Shown here piece after piece: positions 52,911-62,532 of a DNA stretch of 64,000 nucleotides; positions within the stretch are counted from its first letter, which is position 1; the number at the start of each line of letters is the position of its first letter. The DNA is from Modicisalibacter radicis (GTDB lineage: Bacteria; Pseudomonadota; Gammaproteobacteria; Pseudomonadales; Halomonadaceae). A model generated the notes under the pieces. The model saw only the letters and a program-made list of their open reading frames with translations. It had not been told where the DNA came from and ran no database searches. The stretch lies in contig NZ_CAAHFN010000109.1 of the NCBI RefSeq assembly GCF_900961225.1, forward strand, positions 124,001 through 188,000, in the 5' to 3' direction. The translations under genes were made by a program, and so were the position numbers.

Positions 52911-53830
52911 ACGTCCCGCCCTTTCGTGCCGGCGCGGAATCGCCCTGGCTGGCGACGATGCCGGCGCTGTTCGTGGTGCTGTGGAGCACCGGCTTCATCG
53001 GCGCCAAGTTCGGCCTGCCCTATGCCGAGCCGTTCACCTTCCTGTTCATCCGCTTCGCCTTGACGCTGGCGGTGCTGCTGCCGCTGACGTGGCTGTTCCA
53101 GGCGCCGTGGCCGCGCTCGCCGGCGCTCTACGGCCACGTCGCGGTGACCGGCCTGCTGGTTCATGCCGTCTATCTGGGCGGGGTGTTCTACGCCATCGAG
53201 CGGGGCCTGCCCGCCGGCCTGGCGTCGTTGCTGGTGGGGCTGCAGCCGCTACTCACCGCCGCGCTGGCCTTGCCGTTGCTCGGCGAACGCCTTGCGGCAC
53301 GTCAGTGGCTGGGACTCGTGCTGGGCCTGGTGGGCATCACCCTGGTGCTCGGCGGCAAGCTCGCCCCCACCGCCGGCCATCTGTTCGACGGCTTCGGCAT
53401 GGGGGCGCTGGCCTGCGTGCTCGCCTCGCTGGTGGCGATATCCGCCGGCACCCTCTACCAGAAACGCTTCTGCACCGGCGTACCGCTGCTTGCCGGCAGC
53501 GTTATCCAGTACCTGGCCGCGGGGGTGGCGCTGGGCGCCGGCGCCTTGTGGCTGGAAAGCCGCGAGGTGATCTGGACAGCCACCTTCGCCGTGACGCTCG
53601 CCTGGCTGGTGCTGGGCCTGTCGGTGGCCGCGATCCTGCTGCTGATGGCGCTGATCCGGCGCGGCGCGGCCTCGAAGGTCGCCAGCCTGTTCTACCTGGT
53701 GCCGCCGCTCACCGCATTGGAAGCCTGGTGGCTGTTCGACGAGACGCTGGGGCCGGTGGCGCTGGTCGGCATGGCGATCAGCCTGACCGGGGTGGTGCTG
53801 GTATCGCGTCCCTCCAGGACTCGCCGCTAG
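52907..53830 (+). CDS. EamA/DMT-family permease
   Basis: The 307-residue protein has ten predicted membrane helices in two EamA repeats (FVVLWSTGFIGAKFGLP at the first, LVPPLTALEAWWLFDE in the second). The family exports metabolites or amino acids. Its start overlaps the DUF4174 stop by four bases. The substrate is unknown. Confidence 0.9.
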   Translation: MNVPPFRAGAESPWLATMPALFVVLWSTGFIGAKFGLPYAEPFTFLFIRFALTLAVLLPLTWLFQAPWPRSPALYGHVAVTGLLVHAVYLGGVFYAIERGLPAGLASLLVGLQPLLTAALALPLLGERLAARQWLGLVLGLVGITLVLGGKLAPTAGHLFDGFGMGALACVLASLVAISAGTLYQKRFCTGVPLLAGSVIQYLAAGVALGAGALWLESREVIWTATFAVTLAWLVLGLSVAAILLLMALIRRGAASKVASLFYLVPPLTALEAWWLFDETLGPVALVGMAISLTGVVLVSRPSRTRR

Positions 53831-53956
53831 CTGCCGATAGAGCGACGGAGTACCGCGACGATCCAGGTTATGTCATCCAACGCCACGTCTGCGCTATATC
53901 CCTCGAGGCGGGCCGCGCGCCCGAGCGACACCCAACAACCGGGGAACGACAACACC

Positions 53957-54727
53957 ATGAGTCATTGCGCAAGGGTCGAGAATCACTGCGGGCGCTGCGA
54001 TACACCGCTGCCGTTCGATTTCACCATGGCCTTCCAGCCGATCGTCGATGTCGAGCTGGGTCGGGTGGTTGCCTTCGAGGCGCTGGTACGCGGCACCCAG
54101 GGCGAGTCGGCCGGACAGATCCTCGGCCAGGTCGACGAGAAACTGCTCTATCGCTTCGACCAGGCCTGCCGGGTCAAGGCCATCGAACTCGCCAGCCGGC
54201 TGGACATGCGGGAGACGCTGTCGATCAACTTCCTGCCCAACGCCGTCTACGAACCCACCGCCTGCATCCAGGCCACCCTCGAAGCCGCACGGCGCGCCGA
54301 CTGGCCCATCGGACGCATCAACTTCGAGATCGTAGAGAGCGAAGCCGTCAGCGACCGCGCTCATCTCAAGCGCATCGTCGACAGCTATCGCGAGATGGGT
54401 TTCTTCACCGCGCTCGACGACTTCGGCGCCGGTCATTCGAACCTCGATCTGTTGACCGAGATGCGCCTCGACACGCTGAAGCTCGACCGTCAGTTGATCA
54501 TGCAGATCGACGGCGACCCGCGCCGCCAGGCGATGGTTCGTGCGGTAGTGGCGATGGCCGCCGAACTGGGCTGCCAGCTCGTCGCCGAAGGCATCGAGAC
54601 GCTGGCCGAGGCACGCTGGCTCAAGCGCGCCGGAATCGTCCGGCAACAGGGCTATTTCTTCGCCCGTCCCGCGCTCGAAACGTTGCCGGGCGTGCCCGCG
54701 GCGCGCTTCGCGGACATCGAAGCGTGA
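53957..54727 (+). CDS. EAL-domain cyclic-di-GMP phosphodiesterase with N-terminal Cys motif
   Basis: The 256-residue protein is essentially one EAL domain. FEALVRG, the NFEIVESE region, ALDDFGAGHSN, the lysine in TLKLDRQ, VAEGIET and RQQGYFFARP are all present, so it should hydrolyse cyclic di-GMP. The first 15 residues carry HC, HC and C (Cys4, Cys11, Cys14), which may bind a metal. The start at 53957 keeps this motif; an upstream in-frame ATG at 53870 is weaker. Soluble, no membrane helix. Confidence 0.88.
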   Translation: MSHCARVENHCGRCDTPLPFDFTMAFQPIVDVELGRVVAFEALVRGTQGESAGQILGQVDEKLLYRFDQACRVKAIELASRLDMRETLSINFLPNAVYEPTACIQATLEAARRADWPIGRINFEIVESEAVSDRAHLKRIVDSYREMGFFTALDDFGAGHSNLDLLTEMRLDTLKLDRQLIMQIDGDPRRQAMVRAVVAMAAELGCQLVAEGIETLAEARWLKRAGIVRQQGYFFARPALETLPGVPAARFADIEA

Positions 54728-54733
54728 ACGCTT

Positions 54734-54760
54734 GCCGTGCCCGCCGAAAGCGGGCACGGC
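54734..54760. terminator. Strong hairpin between the EAL gene and fdhA
   Basis: GCCGTGCCCGC and GCGGGCACGGC form a perfect 11-bp stem with loop CGAAA, right after the EAL stop. It lies in the gap between two converging genes and may serve both. Confidence 0.65.
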
Positions 54761-54842
54761 CGGTCATGCGGGCAAGATTGGCTGCCTGCCACCAGGCCAT
54801 CCTGGCGGCGCCTGGCAGGCCCCGGCGACCGCGGGGGCGCGT

Positions 54843-56036
54843 TCAGGCGGCCAGGCGGCCATGCGGATCGATGACGAATTTCTTGGCCACGCCGCCATCG
54901 AAGTCCGCGTACCCCTGGGGGGCCTCGTCCAGGGCAATGACCTGGACATTGACCGCGTCGGCGATGTTCACCTTGTCGAACAGGATCGCCTGCATCAGCT
55001 GGCGGTGATACTTCATCACCGGACACTGACCGGTATGGAAGGAGTGGGACTTGGCCCAGCCCTGACCGAGGCGCATCGACAGATTGCCCAACTTCGCCTC
55101 CGAGCTGGCGGCGCCGGGATCTTCGGTGACATAGAGTCCCGGAATGCCGATCTGGCCGCCGGCACGGGTAATGTCCATGCAGGCGTTGAGCACCGTGGCC
55201 GGCTGCTCCTGGGCGTGGTTGTGGCCATGGCAGCGCGCCTCGAAACCGACGGCGTCGACGGCACAGTCCACTTCGCGCTCGCCGAGAATCGGCTCGAGCA
55301 TGTCGGCCATGGGCGTGTCGCTACGCAGGTCCAGCGTCTCGCAGCCGAAGCTTCTGGCCTGGTCGAGGCGCTGCGGATTCATGTCGCCGACGACGACACA
55401 GGCCGCTCCAAGCAACTGGGCAGATACCGCCGCGGCCAGGCCCACCGGACCGGCTCCCGCGATGTAGACGGTGCTGCCGGGACCCACGCCGGCGGTGGCG
55501 CAGCCGTGGAAACCGGTGGGAAAGATATCGGACAACAGGGTCAGGTCGCGAATCTTGTCCATGGCGATATCGCGGTCGGGGAACTTCAGCAGATTGAAGT
55601 CCGCATAGGGCACCATCACATATTCGGCCTGGCCGCCGACCCAGCCGCCCATGTCGACATAGCCGTAGGCGGCCCCCGGACGGGCAGGATTGACGTTGAG
55701 GCAGATGCCGGTTTGACCTTCCTTGCAGTTGCGGCAACGGCCACAGGCAATGTTGAACGGCACCGAAACGATATCGCCGACCTGGACGAATTCCACGTCG
55801 CGACCGCATTCGACGATCTCGCCGGTGATCTCGTGGCCCAGAACCATGCCGGATGGCGCGGTGGTCCGCCCACGGACCATGTGCTGGTCGCTGCCACAGA
55901 TATTGGTGGTAATGACCTTGAGGATCACGCCGTGCTGGCATTTCCGGTTACCCAACGCCAGCTCGGGGAAGGGGATCGGCTGGACCTCGACATGGCCGGG
56001 GCCCATGTATATCACCCCGTGATTGGCTGCACTCAT
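54843..56036 (-). CDS. fdhA: Glutathione-independent formaldehyde dehydrogenase
   Basis: The 397-residue zinc alcohol-dehydrogenase-superfamily enzyme has catalytic zinc ligands in NICGSDQHM and GHEITGE, a second Cys cluster in CGRCRNCKEGQTGIC, and NAD-binding GAGPVGLAAA. The length and the GRTTAPSG segment fit the Pseudomonas putida type FdhA, which oxidises free formaldehyde with NAD+. It lies downstream of etfB, so the formaldehyde from betaine demethylation can be removed. AAGGAAAC precedes the ATG at 56036. Confidence 0.94.
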   Translation of the reverse strand: MSAANHGVIYMGPGHVEVQPIPFPELALGNRKCQHGVILKVITTNICGSDQHMVRGRTTAPSGMVLGHEITGEIVECGRDVEFVQVGDIVSVPFNIACGRCRNCKEGQTGICLNVNPARPGAAYGYVDMGGWVGGQAEYVMVPYADFNLLKFPDRDIAMDKIRDLTLLSDIFPTGFHGCATAGVGPGSTVYIAGAGPVGLAAAVSAQLLGAACVVVGDMNPQRLDQARSFGCETLDLRSDTPMADMLEPILGEREVDCAVDAVGFEARCHGHNHAQEQPATVLNACMDITRAGGQIGIPGLYVTEDPGAASSEAKLGNLSMRLGQGWAKSHSFHTGQCPVMKYHRQLMQAILFDKVNIADAVNVQVIALDEAPQGYADFDGGVAKKFVIDPHGRLAA

Positions 56037-56226
56037 GGTTTGTTTCCTTATGGCTTGTTGCAAGAGGCGGAAGCCCGCTTATCGAACATAGCCACTTCAC
56101 GAGCTAGCACTGTTCCCAGCGAGTCGCCGCCATGTCAAAACGAGACATCGGCCGACGTGGATGACTGCCCTGTCGCTTTGCCTGTATGACGCTCGCCCTG
56201 GAACGGCTGATTCGAGCCCCCGGAAT

Positions 56227-57042
56227 CTAGCTGCGACGCACCACACCCTCTTCCTCGAGCAGCTTGAAGATCGCCTCGGCGCCCTGCTCGGGCGTCGCCC
56301 CTTCCAGCACCTGGCCGCCACCGCCCTGAGCCTTGGCCGCGGCAGCCTTGAAGCGATCCCGCGCCGAGGCCGCCTTGACGATCTTGAGCCGCTTGGGCCG
56401 CTTGCGCGCCGGCTGCACGTGCCATTCGGAGAGCGCGTCGTCCCTCACGCCGTCACGCGTCTCGGGGTCGAAGCCGCCACGCCGCGCCGGACCGAAAGCA
56501 CTCTGGCGCGCCGCCGGCGCGCTGCTTTCCACTGTCGCGATGGCCGGCAGGCGCACGCGCAAGCGGCGTCGCTGGCCGCGCGGCAAGGCCTGCAATACCG
56601 TTGCCATGCCGTGCTCGACGCTTTCCACCGCGGCGAGGCCCGTGACGATCGGCCAGCCCAGCCAGTCGGCGAGCAGGTAGGGCAGCAGCCCCGAGCCTTC
56701 GCCGGTCTCGGCCCGCGCGCCGGTAAGGACCAGTTGGGGCGAGGCATCGCGCAAGACCGCCGCCAAGGCCGGCACCACATCGGCACCGGACGGCTGCTCG
56801 AGCAGGCCGATCGACGCCAGCCCCATGCCCAGGTAACCACGCAGCGCGCTATCGCTGTCGTCGTCATGGCGGCCCGCATGGATCAGCCGGACATCGGCGT
56901 CCGGCAGCGTCAGCGCCATCTCCACCGCACGGGCGTCCTGGTCGGCGCGCCGGGCCCGCGCGGTCAATGGATGTCGCCCCACCGAGACCAGCACGGCCAC
57001 GTTCAATTCGGTCTCGGCGGGGGTAGCGACGTCATGCGGCAT
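56227..57042 (-). CDS. etfB: Electron transfer flavoprotein beta subunit (dimethylglycine pathway)
   Basis: The 271-residue protein has the ETF beta fold (VAVLVSVGRHPL, GADVVPALAAVL, LVLTGARAETGEGSGLLPYLLADWLGWP). It differs from the housekeeping EtfB in the segments after residue 150 and matches the kind found in dgc clusters. It pairs with EtfA to carry electrons from dimethylglycine oxidation. The start overlaps the etfA stop by 11 bp. Confidence 0.93.
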   Translation of the reverse strand: MPHDVATPAETELNVAVLVSVGRHPLTARARRADQDARAVEMALTLPDADVRLIHAGRHDDDSDSALRGYLGMGLASIGLLEQPSGADVVPALAAVLRDASPQLVLTGARAETGEGSGLLPYLLADWLGWPIVTGLAAVESVEHGMATVLQALPRGQRRRLRVRLPAIATVESSAPAARQSAFGPARRGGFDPETRDGVRDDALSEWHVQPARKRPKRLKIVKAASARDRFKAAAAKAQGGGGQVLEGATPEQGAEAIFKLLEEEGVVRRS

Positions 57043-58339
57043 CGCGATTCTCCTGTTGCTGTTCCCGATAACGCTCGACCATCGCCACCAGGGCAGCGAG
57101 GATCTCGCCGGCGTCGCCGATCACGGCGAGATCAGCACGCTTGACCATGTCGCAGCCGCCATCGAGGTTGATGGCCACGACCTTTTCGCAACTCTGGATG
57201 CCCTGCAGGTGCTGGATGGCGCCACTGATGCCCACCGCCACGTAGACCCTGGCGGTGACCCAGGTGCCGGTTGCGCCGACCTGGCGATCGCGCGGCATGA
57301 AGCCGTCATCCACCGCCACCCGCGACGCGCCCTCGGTGGCGCCAAGGATCCTGGCGGCGCGATGATAGGCCTCCCAGTCCTTGACCCCGTTACCGGCGGA
57401 GAGAATGAATTCGGCCTCGCCCAGCGCCACTCCGGCGGGATCGACGGCCACCGCGCCCAGGTCCTCGATGCGCGCCAGCACCTGGGGCGGCCCCTGCGTC
57501 AGCTCGACGGGCCGGGCGGCATGGCGCGTCTCACTGACCGGCTCGGCGCATTCCGCCAGCGCCATCGCCACACGCGGCAGGGGGCGGGTCATGTCCGTGC
57601 CGCCCGCCGCACCGCGTGCGATACAGCGCCAATCGGTCTCGCTGACGGCGTCCGCCTCGATCTGCCATACCTGGGTCGCCGGACGCTCGCCCAGACGCAC
57701 CGCCAGCCGCCGACCCAGGTCGGCGCCGCCGAGGGCGGAATCCGGCAGCAACCAATGGCGGGGCGCCAGCTCGCGTTCGACGGCCTGCAGGGCGGCAACC
57801 CGCGCTTCCGGCGCATAGCCATCGAAACGCGCATCGCCGCCACCGTCTTCGCCTGCCCCGCCGAGAGACAGCAGACGATCGATGCCGGCTTCGTCGAAAG
57901 CGGCTTCCCTGGGCTCAACGAAGACAACGGCCAGCACCGCACCGGGCCGCTCGGGGTCGGCATCGGCCAGTTGCCGCGCCATCCCCAGCAGGTCGCGATC
58001 GTGGGACGACAGCCTGCCGCCCGGCATGTCGGGCACCACGGCAACCAGGAAATCCGGCGCATCGATATCGACCCGGCGTCGCGTGTCCTTGGGCTGCGCT
58101 TGGCGGCCTCCGGACTGAGTCGCTGCCTGCTGCGCACCGCTGCGGTCGATGCGCTTGATGCCGTTGGGGCCGATGAAGCCGACGGCACGCGGGTTCCGGC
58201 GCGTCAGGCCGTTGGGGCCCGGCCACTCGCTGGGCGATGCGGTGCCGTGCGGATCCACCCGTACCGCGAGATGCTCGGGATGCAGGCGGTTACGGGCGAT
58301 CCACTCCCGGCGGGGATCGCGTCGGACGATATCGCTCAT
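57032..58339 (-). CDS. etfA: Electron transfer flavoprotein alpha subunit (dimethylglycine pathway)
   Basis: The 435-residue protein is longer than the usual EtfA, with an N-terminal extension of about 95 residues (FIGPNGIKRIDRSGAQQ) that is typical of dgc-cluster copies. The C-terminal FAD domain is clear (GATGTWVTARVYVAVGISGAIQHLQG, VAINLDGGCDM). The start overlaps the dgcB stop (ATGA). It would pass electrons on from DgcB or DgcA to the membrane quinone pool. Confidence 0.93.
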   Translation of the reverse strand: MSDIVRRDPRREWIARNRLHPEHLAVRVDPHGTASPSEWPGPNGLTRRNPRAVGFIGPNGIKRIDRSGAQQAATQSGGRQAQPKDTRRRVDIDAPDFLVAVVPDMPGGRLSSHDRDLLGMARQLADADPERPGAVLAVVFVEPREAAFDEAGIDRLLSLGGAGEDGGGDARFDGYAPEARVAALQAVERELAPRHWLLPDSALGGADLGRRLAVRLGERPATQVWQIEADAVSETDWRCIARGAAGGTDMTRPLPRVAMALAECAEPVSETRHAARPVELTQGPPQVLARIEDLGAVAVDPAGVALGEAEFILSAGNGVKDWEAYHRAARILGATEGASRVAVDDGFMPRDRQVGATGTWVTARVYVAVGISGAIQHLQGIQSCEKVVAINLDGGCDMVKRADLAVIGDAGEILAALVAMVERYREQQQENRDAA

Positions 58340-60330
58340 AGCGCAACCTCCTCGGTATCGCGCCGGGGGCGATTGCCCGCCCCGCCTGGCGCGGCGTTCT
58401 CGACCAGCGCATCGGCGACCAGCTCGGCGATGTCCTTGACCTCGGCACGCTCTTCCGCCACCACGCCCTCGAGCATCGCCGTGCACTGCGGACACCCCAC
58501 CGCCACCAGCTCGGCGCCGGTCTCACGCACGTCGTTCATGCGCATGTCGGGTATCCGCTGCTTGCCGGGGACGTCGGTGATCGGCGCGCCGCCGCCGCCA
58601 CCGCAGCAGCGCGAGCGATAGCCGGAGCGCGCCATCTCCTTGAGTTCGACGCCCAGCGCCTTGAGCACCTCCCGCGGGGCCTGGTACTCGCCGTTGTAGC
58701 GGCCCAGGTAGCACGGATCATGGTAGGTCACGCTGCTCGCCTTCATGGCCTTGAGATTCAACCGCCCCGCCTCGATCAACCGGTGCAGGTAGGTACTGTG
58801 ATGGAACACCTCGTAGTTCCCGCCCAGCTCGCCGTACTCGTTCTTCAGCACGTGGAAGCTGTGCGGGTCGCAGGTGACGATATGCGTGAAGCGATACGGC
58901 GCCAGGGTGGCGATGTTGCGCCGGGCCAGGGACTGGAAGGTCGCCTCGTCGCCCAGTCGCCGCGCCACGTCGCCGCTGTCGCGCTCCTCGGCGCCGAGCA
59001 CGGCGAAGTCGACATCGGCCGCGCGGAGTACTTTCACCAGCGCACGCAGCGTGCGCTGGTTGCGCATGTCGAAGACGCCGTCGCCCAGCCACAACAGCAC
59101 CTCGGCCTCGCGCTTGTCGGCCATCAGCGGCAGGTCGAGATCGGCGGCCCAGTTGAGCCGCGAGCCGGGATCGAAGCCACCCGGGTTGTCGGTGGCGATC
59201 AGGTTGTCGAGCACCTCGGCGCCCTTGTTGGGCGTATTGCCGTGCTCGAGGGTCAAAAAGCGCCGCATGTCGACGATGGCGTCGACGTGCTCGATCATCA
59301 TCGGGCACTCTTCGACGCAGGCGCGGCAGGTGGTGCAGGACCACAGCGTCTCGGCATCGACCAGCGCCGTGCGGCCTTGTGCCTGTGCGGAGGGCCGCGC
59401 GACGATCGGGCCGTGCGGCTCGCCGGCGTGCTCGCCCACCGGCTTGCCCGGATAGGGCGAGCCGGCGTAGCGGGCATCGCTGCCGCCCGCCATGCCGACG
59501 ACCATGTCCTGGATCAGTTTCTTGGGGTTGAGCGGCTGGCCGGCGGCGAAGGCCGGGCATGCCGCTTCGCAGCGGCCGCACTGCACGCAGGCATCGAAAC
59601 CGAGCAGTTGGTTCCAGGTGAAGTCGGCGGGCGTCTCCACGCCGAGCGGGGCCTGGTCATCCTCGAGATCGAGGGCCTTGAGCCCGGTCGAGCGGCCTTC
59701 GCCACCCCGCTTGTCCGAAAAGCGCTCGGGGCGGCGATGGAAGGCCAGGTGCAGCGCGCCGGCGAAGGCGTGCTTCATCGGCCCGCCCCAGGTCATGCCG
59801 AACACCAGCTCGGCCAGGCCCCAGGCCACCACGGCGGCCAGCACCAGCGCGACCAGCCAGCCGCCGGCGGGCAGCACGCCCACCGCCGGCAGAGTCACCA
59901 CGAAAATGCCCAGCGAAAACGCCATCAGACTCTTGGGCAGGCGCATCCAGGGGCCCTTCGACAGGCGCGCCGGCGGATTCCGCCGACGCCGGGCGACGAA
60001 CAGACTGCCCGCGAACATCGTCGCGCTGGCCGCCAGCAGCAACCAGCCCAAGACGCCCTCGGCGAGGCCCAGGCCGTGGACGACGATGGCCAGCACCGCC
60101 GCCAGCACGAAGCCACCGGCGGTGGCCACGTGGGTATTGGACATCGTCTTGTCGCGGGCGACGATATGGTGCAGATCGACTAGGTAGCGTCGCGGCATCG
60201 CCGCCAGGCCCCGGATGAGCGGGACCGGCGAGGACCGCCCCTGGCGCCACAGGCGAACGCGGCGCACGGCGCCGACCGCCGCCAGCGCCAGGGCGGAGAA
60301 GATCAGGATCGGCAGGAGGGTGTCGAGCAT
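58336..60330 (-). CDS. dgcB: Dimethylglycine catabolism iron-sulfur protein DgcB
   Basis: The 664-residue protein has several N-terminal membrane helices, two 4Fe-4S ferredoxin motifs (CVQCGRCEAACP, CTTCRACVEECP) and a C-terminal CCG-type heterodisulfide-reductase-like domain (DPCYLGRYNGEY, SRCCGGGGG). It probably moves electrons between DgcA or ETF and the membrane. GAGGTTGCC precedes the ATG. It is co-directed with dgcA, 119 bp downstream, and a repeat element lies between them. Confidence 0.94.
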   Translation of the reverse strand: MLDTLLPILIFSALALAAVGAVRRVRLWRQGRSSPVPLIRGLAAMPRRYLVDLHHIVARDKTMSNTHVATAGGFVLAAVLAIVVHGLGLAEGVLGWLLLAASATMFAGSLFVARRRRNPPARLSKGPWMRLPKSLMAFSLGIFVVTLPAVGVLPAGGWLVALVLAAVVAWGLAELVFGMTWGGPMKHAFAGALHLAFHRRPERFSDKRGGEGRSTGLKALDLEDDQAPLGVETPADFTWNQLLGFDACVQCGRCEAACPAFAAGQPLNPKKLIQDMVVGMAGGSDARYAGSPYPGKPVGEHAGEPHGPIVARPSAQAQGRTALVDAETLWSCTTCRACVEECPMMIEHVDAIVDMRRFLTLEHGNTPNKGAEVLDNLIATDNPGGFDPGSRLNWAADLDLPLMADKREAEVLLWLGDGVFDMRNQRTLRALVKVLRAADVDFAVLGAEERDSGDVARRLGDEATFQSLARRNIATLAPYRFTHIVTCDPHSFHVLKNEYGELGGNYEVFHHSTYLHRLIEAGRLNLKAMKASSVTYHDPCYLGRYNGEYQAPREVLKALGVELKEMARSGYRSRCCGGGGGAPITDVPGKQRIPDMRMNDVRETGAELVAVGCPQCTAMLEGVVAEERAEVKDIAELVADALVENAAPGGAGNRPRRDTEEVAL

Positions 60331-60346
60331 GGTGGCAACCTCGGTA

Positions 60347-60435
60347 TTCGGGCTTCGAGCTTCGAGCTTCGAGCTTCAGGCTTCAGGCTTCGGGCTACAG
60401 TGTTGCTCGCGGCTCGTTGCCCGAAGCCCGTGGCT
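60347..60435. repeat. Heptamer-plus-stem-loop repeat element, copy 1
   Basis: Seven TTC(G/A)(G/A)GC heptamers (60347-60395) are followed by a 40-bp core (60396-60435) that is nearly identical to the one at 63149-63188, with one base different. The last heptamer, CTTCGGGC, pairs with GCCCGAAG in the core, so the element forms a stem-loop. It lies in the dgcA-dgcB gap. Confidence 0.8.
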
Positions 60436-60449
60436 GACGCGAAGCGTCT

Positions 60450-62522
60450 TCAGAAGTCCTTGCAGAGCCTGATCGCGTCGTAGATCGCGGCATGCGTATT
60501 GCGCGGCGCCGTGCAGTCGCCCAGGCGGAACAGCAGGAAGCCATCGCCGTCCTCGGATAGGCACGGCTGCGGCTGGATCGCGTAGAGCGCTTCGAGATCG
60601 ATCTGCCCCTTGTTGCGCGACTGCTGCTTCAGCGCGTAATAGAGCGTCTCGTCGGGACGCACGCCGTTCTCGACCACGACCTGGTCGACCACCCGCTCCT
60701 CCTGGGCACCGGTGTACTCGTTCTCGAGCACCGCCACCAGCGAGTCGCCCTCGCGATAGACCTTGTGCAGCGCCAGGTCGGAGGACATGATCACCTCCTT
60801 CTCGTAGAGGCTGCGATAGTAGGTCGGGAAGGTGGTCCCGCCGACCGCCGCGCCGGGCTTGATGTCGTCGGTGACGATCTCGACCGCCGCCCCCTTGTCG
60901 GCCAGGTAATCCGCCGCCGAGACGCCGGCGAACTCGCAGATGGTGTCGTAGATCAGCACGTTCCTGCCGGGCTCCACGGCACCGCTCAGCACGTCCCAGG
61001 TGCTGACCACCAGGCTCTGTCCGCGATCCTCGGAATAACCCCATTCGGGCACCTGAGACAGGAAGGGCTGGCCGCCGGTGGCGAGGATCACGATGTCCGG
61101 CCGCAGGTCGGCGATCGTCGCCTCGTCGGCGCGGGTGCCCAGGCGCTGGTCGACACCCAGACGCGCCAGCTCCAGCTGGTACCAGCGGGTGATGCCGGCG
61201 ATCTGGTCGCGCTGCGGGGCCTTCGCCGCCAGGGTGATCTGGCCGCCGAGCTGCTCGGCGGCCTCGAACAGGGTGACCTCGTGGCCGCGTTCCGCCGATA
61301 CCCGCGCGGCCTCCATGCCGCCGGGGCCGCCGCCGACCACTACCACCCGGCGCCTGGGCCCTTCGCTCTTGTCGATGATGTGCGGCACGCCCAGGTACTC
61401 GCGCGAAGTCGCGGCGTTCTGGATGCACAGCACGTCGAGCCCCTGGTACTGGCGGTCGATGCAGTAGTTGGCGCCCACGCACTGCTTGATCTGGTCGACC
61501 TGGTCCATCTTGATCTTGGCGATGAAGTGCGGGTCGGCGATGTGCGCGCGGGTCATTCCCACCAGGTCGACGTAACCGCCCTCGAGGATACGCTGCGCCT
61601 GGTTGGGATCCTTGATGTTCTGGGCGTGGATCACCGGCACGCCGACCACCTCCTTGATGCCCGCCGCCAGGTGCAGGAACGGCTCCGGCGGATAGGACAT
61701 GTTGGGAATCACGTTGGCCAGGGTGTTGTGGGTATCGCAGCCCGAGCCGACCACGCCCAAGAAGTCGATCATGCCGGTGGCATCGTAATAGGCGGCGATC
61801 TGTTTCATGTCGTCGTGGGTCAGACCGTCCGGATGGAACTCGTCACCGCAGATGCGCATGCCCACCACGAAGTCGTCGCCGACCTCGGCGCGCACCGCCT
61901 TGAGGACTTCCATGCCGAAGCGCATGCGATTCTCGAAGCTGCCGCCCCACTGGTCCTCGCGCTTGTTGACGCGCGGGCTCCAGAACTGGTCGATCAGGTG
62001 CTGGTGCACGGCCGACAACTCGATGCCGTCGAGGCCGCCTTCCTTGACGCGACGCGCGCCCTGGGCGAAGTCGTCGATGACCCGCCAGATCTCCTCTTCC
62101 TCGATGGTCTTGCAGGTCGAGCGGTGCACCGGCTCGCGAATGCCCGACGGCGACAGCAGCGTCGGCCAGTCGAAGCCGTCCCAGCGCGAGCGCCGGCCCA
62201 TGTGGGTGATCTGGATCATGATCTTGCCGCCGTGCTCGTGCACGGCGTCCGCCAGGTTTTGGAAGTGCGGAATGATCCGGTCGGTGGAGACGTTGACCGA
62301 GCTCCACCAGGCCTGGGGGCTGTCGATCGACACCGGCGAGGAACCGCCGCAGATGCACAATCCGCAGCCGCCCTTGGCCTTCTCCGCGTAGTACTTGACG
62401 TAGCGATCGGTGGTCATGCCGCCGTCGGTCGCATGGACCTCGGCGTGGGCGGTGCTGACCACGCGGTTGCGAATGGTGAGATTGCCGATCTCGATCGGCT
62501 TGAACAGCGCGTCGAATGCCAT
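60450..62522 (-). CDS. dgcA: Dimethylglycine demethylase / dehydrogenase DgcA
   Basis: The 690-residue two-part flavoprotein has an N-terminal Old-Yellow-Enzyme-like FMN barrel (residues 1-about 370) with an iron-sulfur Cys run (CVGANYCIDRQYQGLDVLC). The C-terminal FAD/NAD domain shows VVVVGGGPGGMEAARV. It removes a methyl group of dimethylglycine, giving sarcosine and formaldehyde. It begins ten bases after the DUF5943 stop on the same strand. The order matches the Pseudomonas dgc cluster. Confidence 0.95.
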   Translation of the reverse strand: MAFDALFKPIEIGNLTIRNRVVSTAHAEVHATDGGMTTDRYVKYYAEKAKGGCGLCICGGSSPVSIDSPQAWWSSVNVSTDRIIPHFQNLADAVHEHGGKIMIQITHMGRRSRWDGFDWPTLLSPSGIREPVHRSTCKTIEEEEIWRVIDDFAQGARRVKEGGLDGIELSAVHQHLIDQFWSPRVNKREDQWGGSFENRMRFGMEVLKAVRAEVGDDFVVGMRICGDEFHPDGLTHDDMKQIAAYYDATGMIDFLGVVGSGCDTHNTLANVIPNMSYPPEPFLHLAAGIKEVVGVPVIHAQNIKDPNQAQRILEGGYVDLVGMTRAHIADPHFIAKIKMDQVDQIKQCVGANYCIDRQYQGLDVLCIQNAATSREYLGVPHIIDKSEGPRRRVVVVGGGPGGMEAARVSAERGHEVTLFEAAEQLGGQITLAAKAPQRDQIAGITRWYQLELARLGVDQRLGTRADEATIADLRPDIVILATGGQPFLSQVPEWGYSEDRGQSLVVSTWDVLSGAVEPGRNVLIYDTICEFAGVSAADYLADKGAAVEIVTDDIKPGAAVGGTTFPTYYRSLYEKEVIMSSDLALHKVYREGDSLVAVLENEYTGAQEERVVDQVVVENGVRPDETLYYALKQQSRNKGQIDLEALYAIQPQPCLSEDGDGFLLFRLGDCTAPRNTHAAIYDAIRLCKDF

Positions 62523-62532
62523 CTCGGTAACC

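Noticed and set aside
60347-60395. Heptamer array as a CRISPR-like repeat
   Set aside because: Units are 7 bp with no spacers and no cas gene; it is a simple tandem repeat attached to a stem-loop core.
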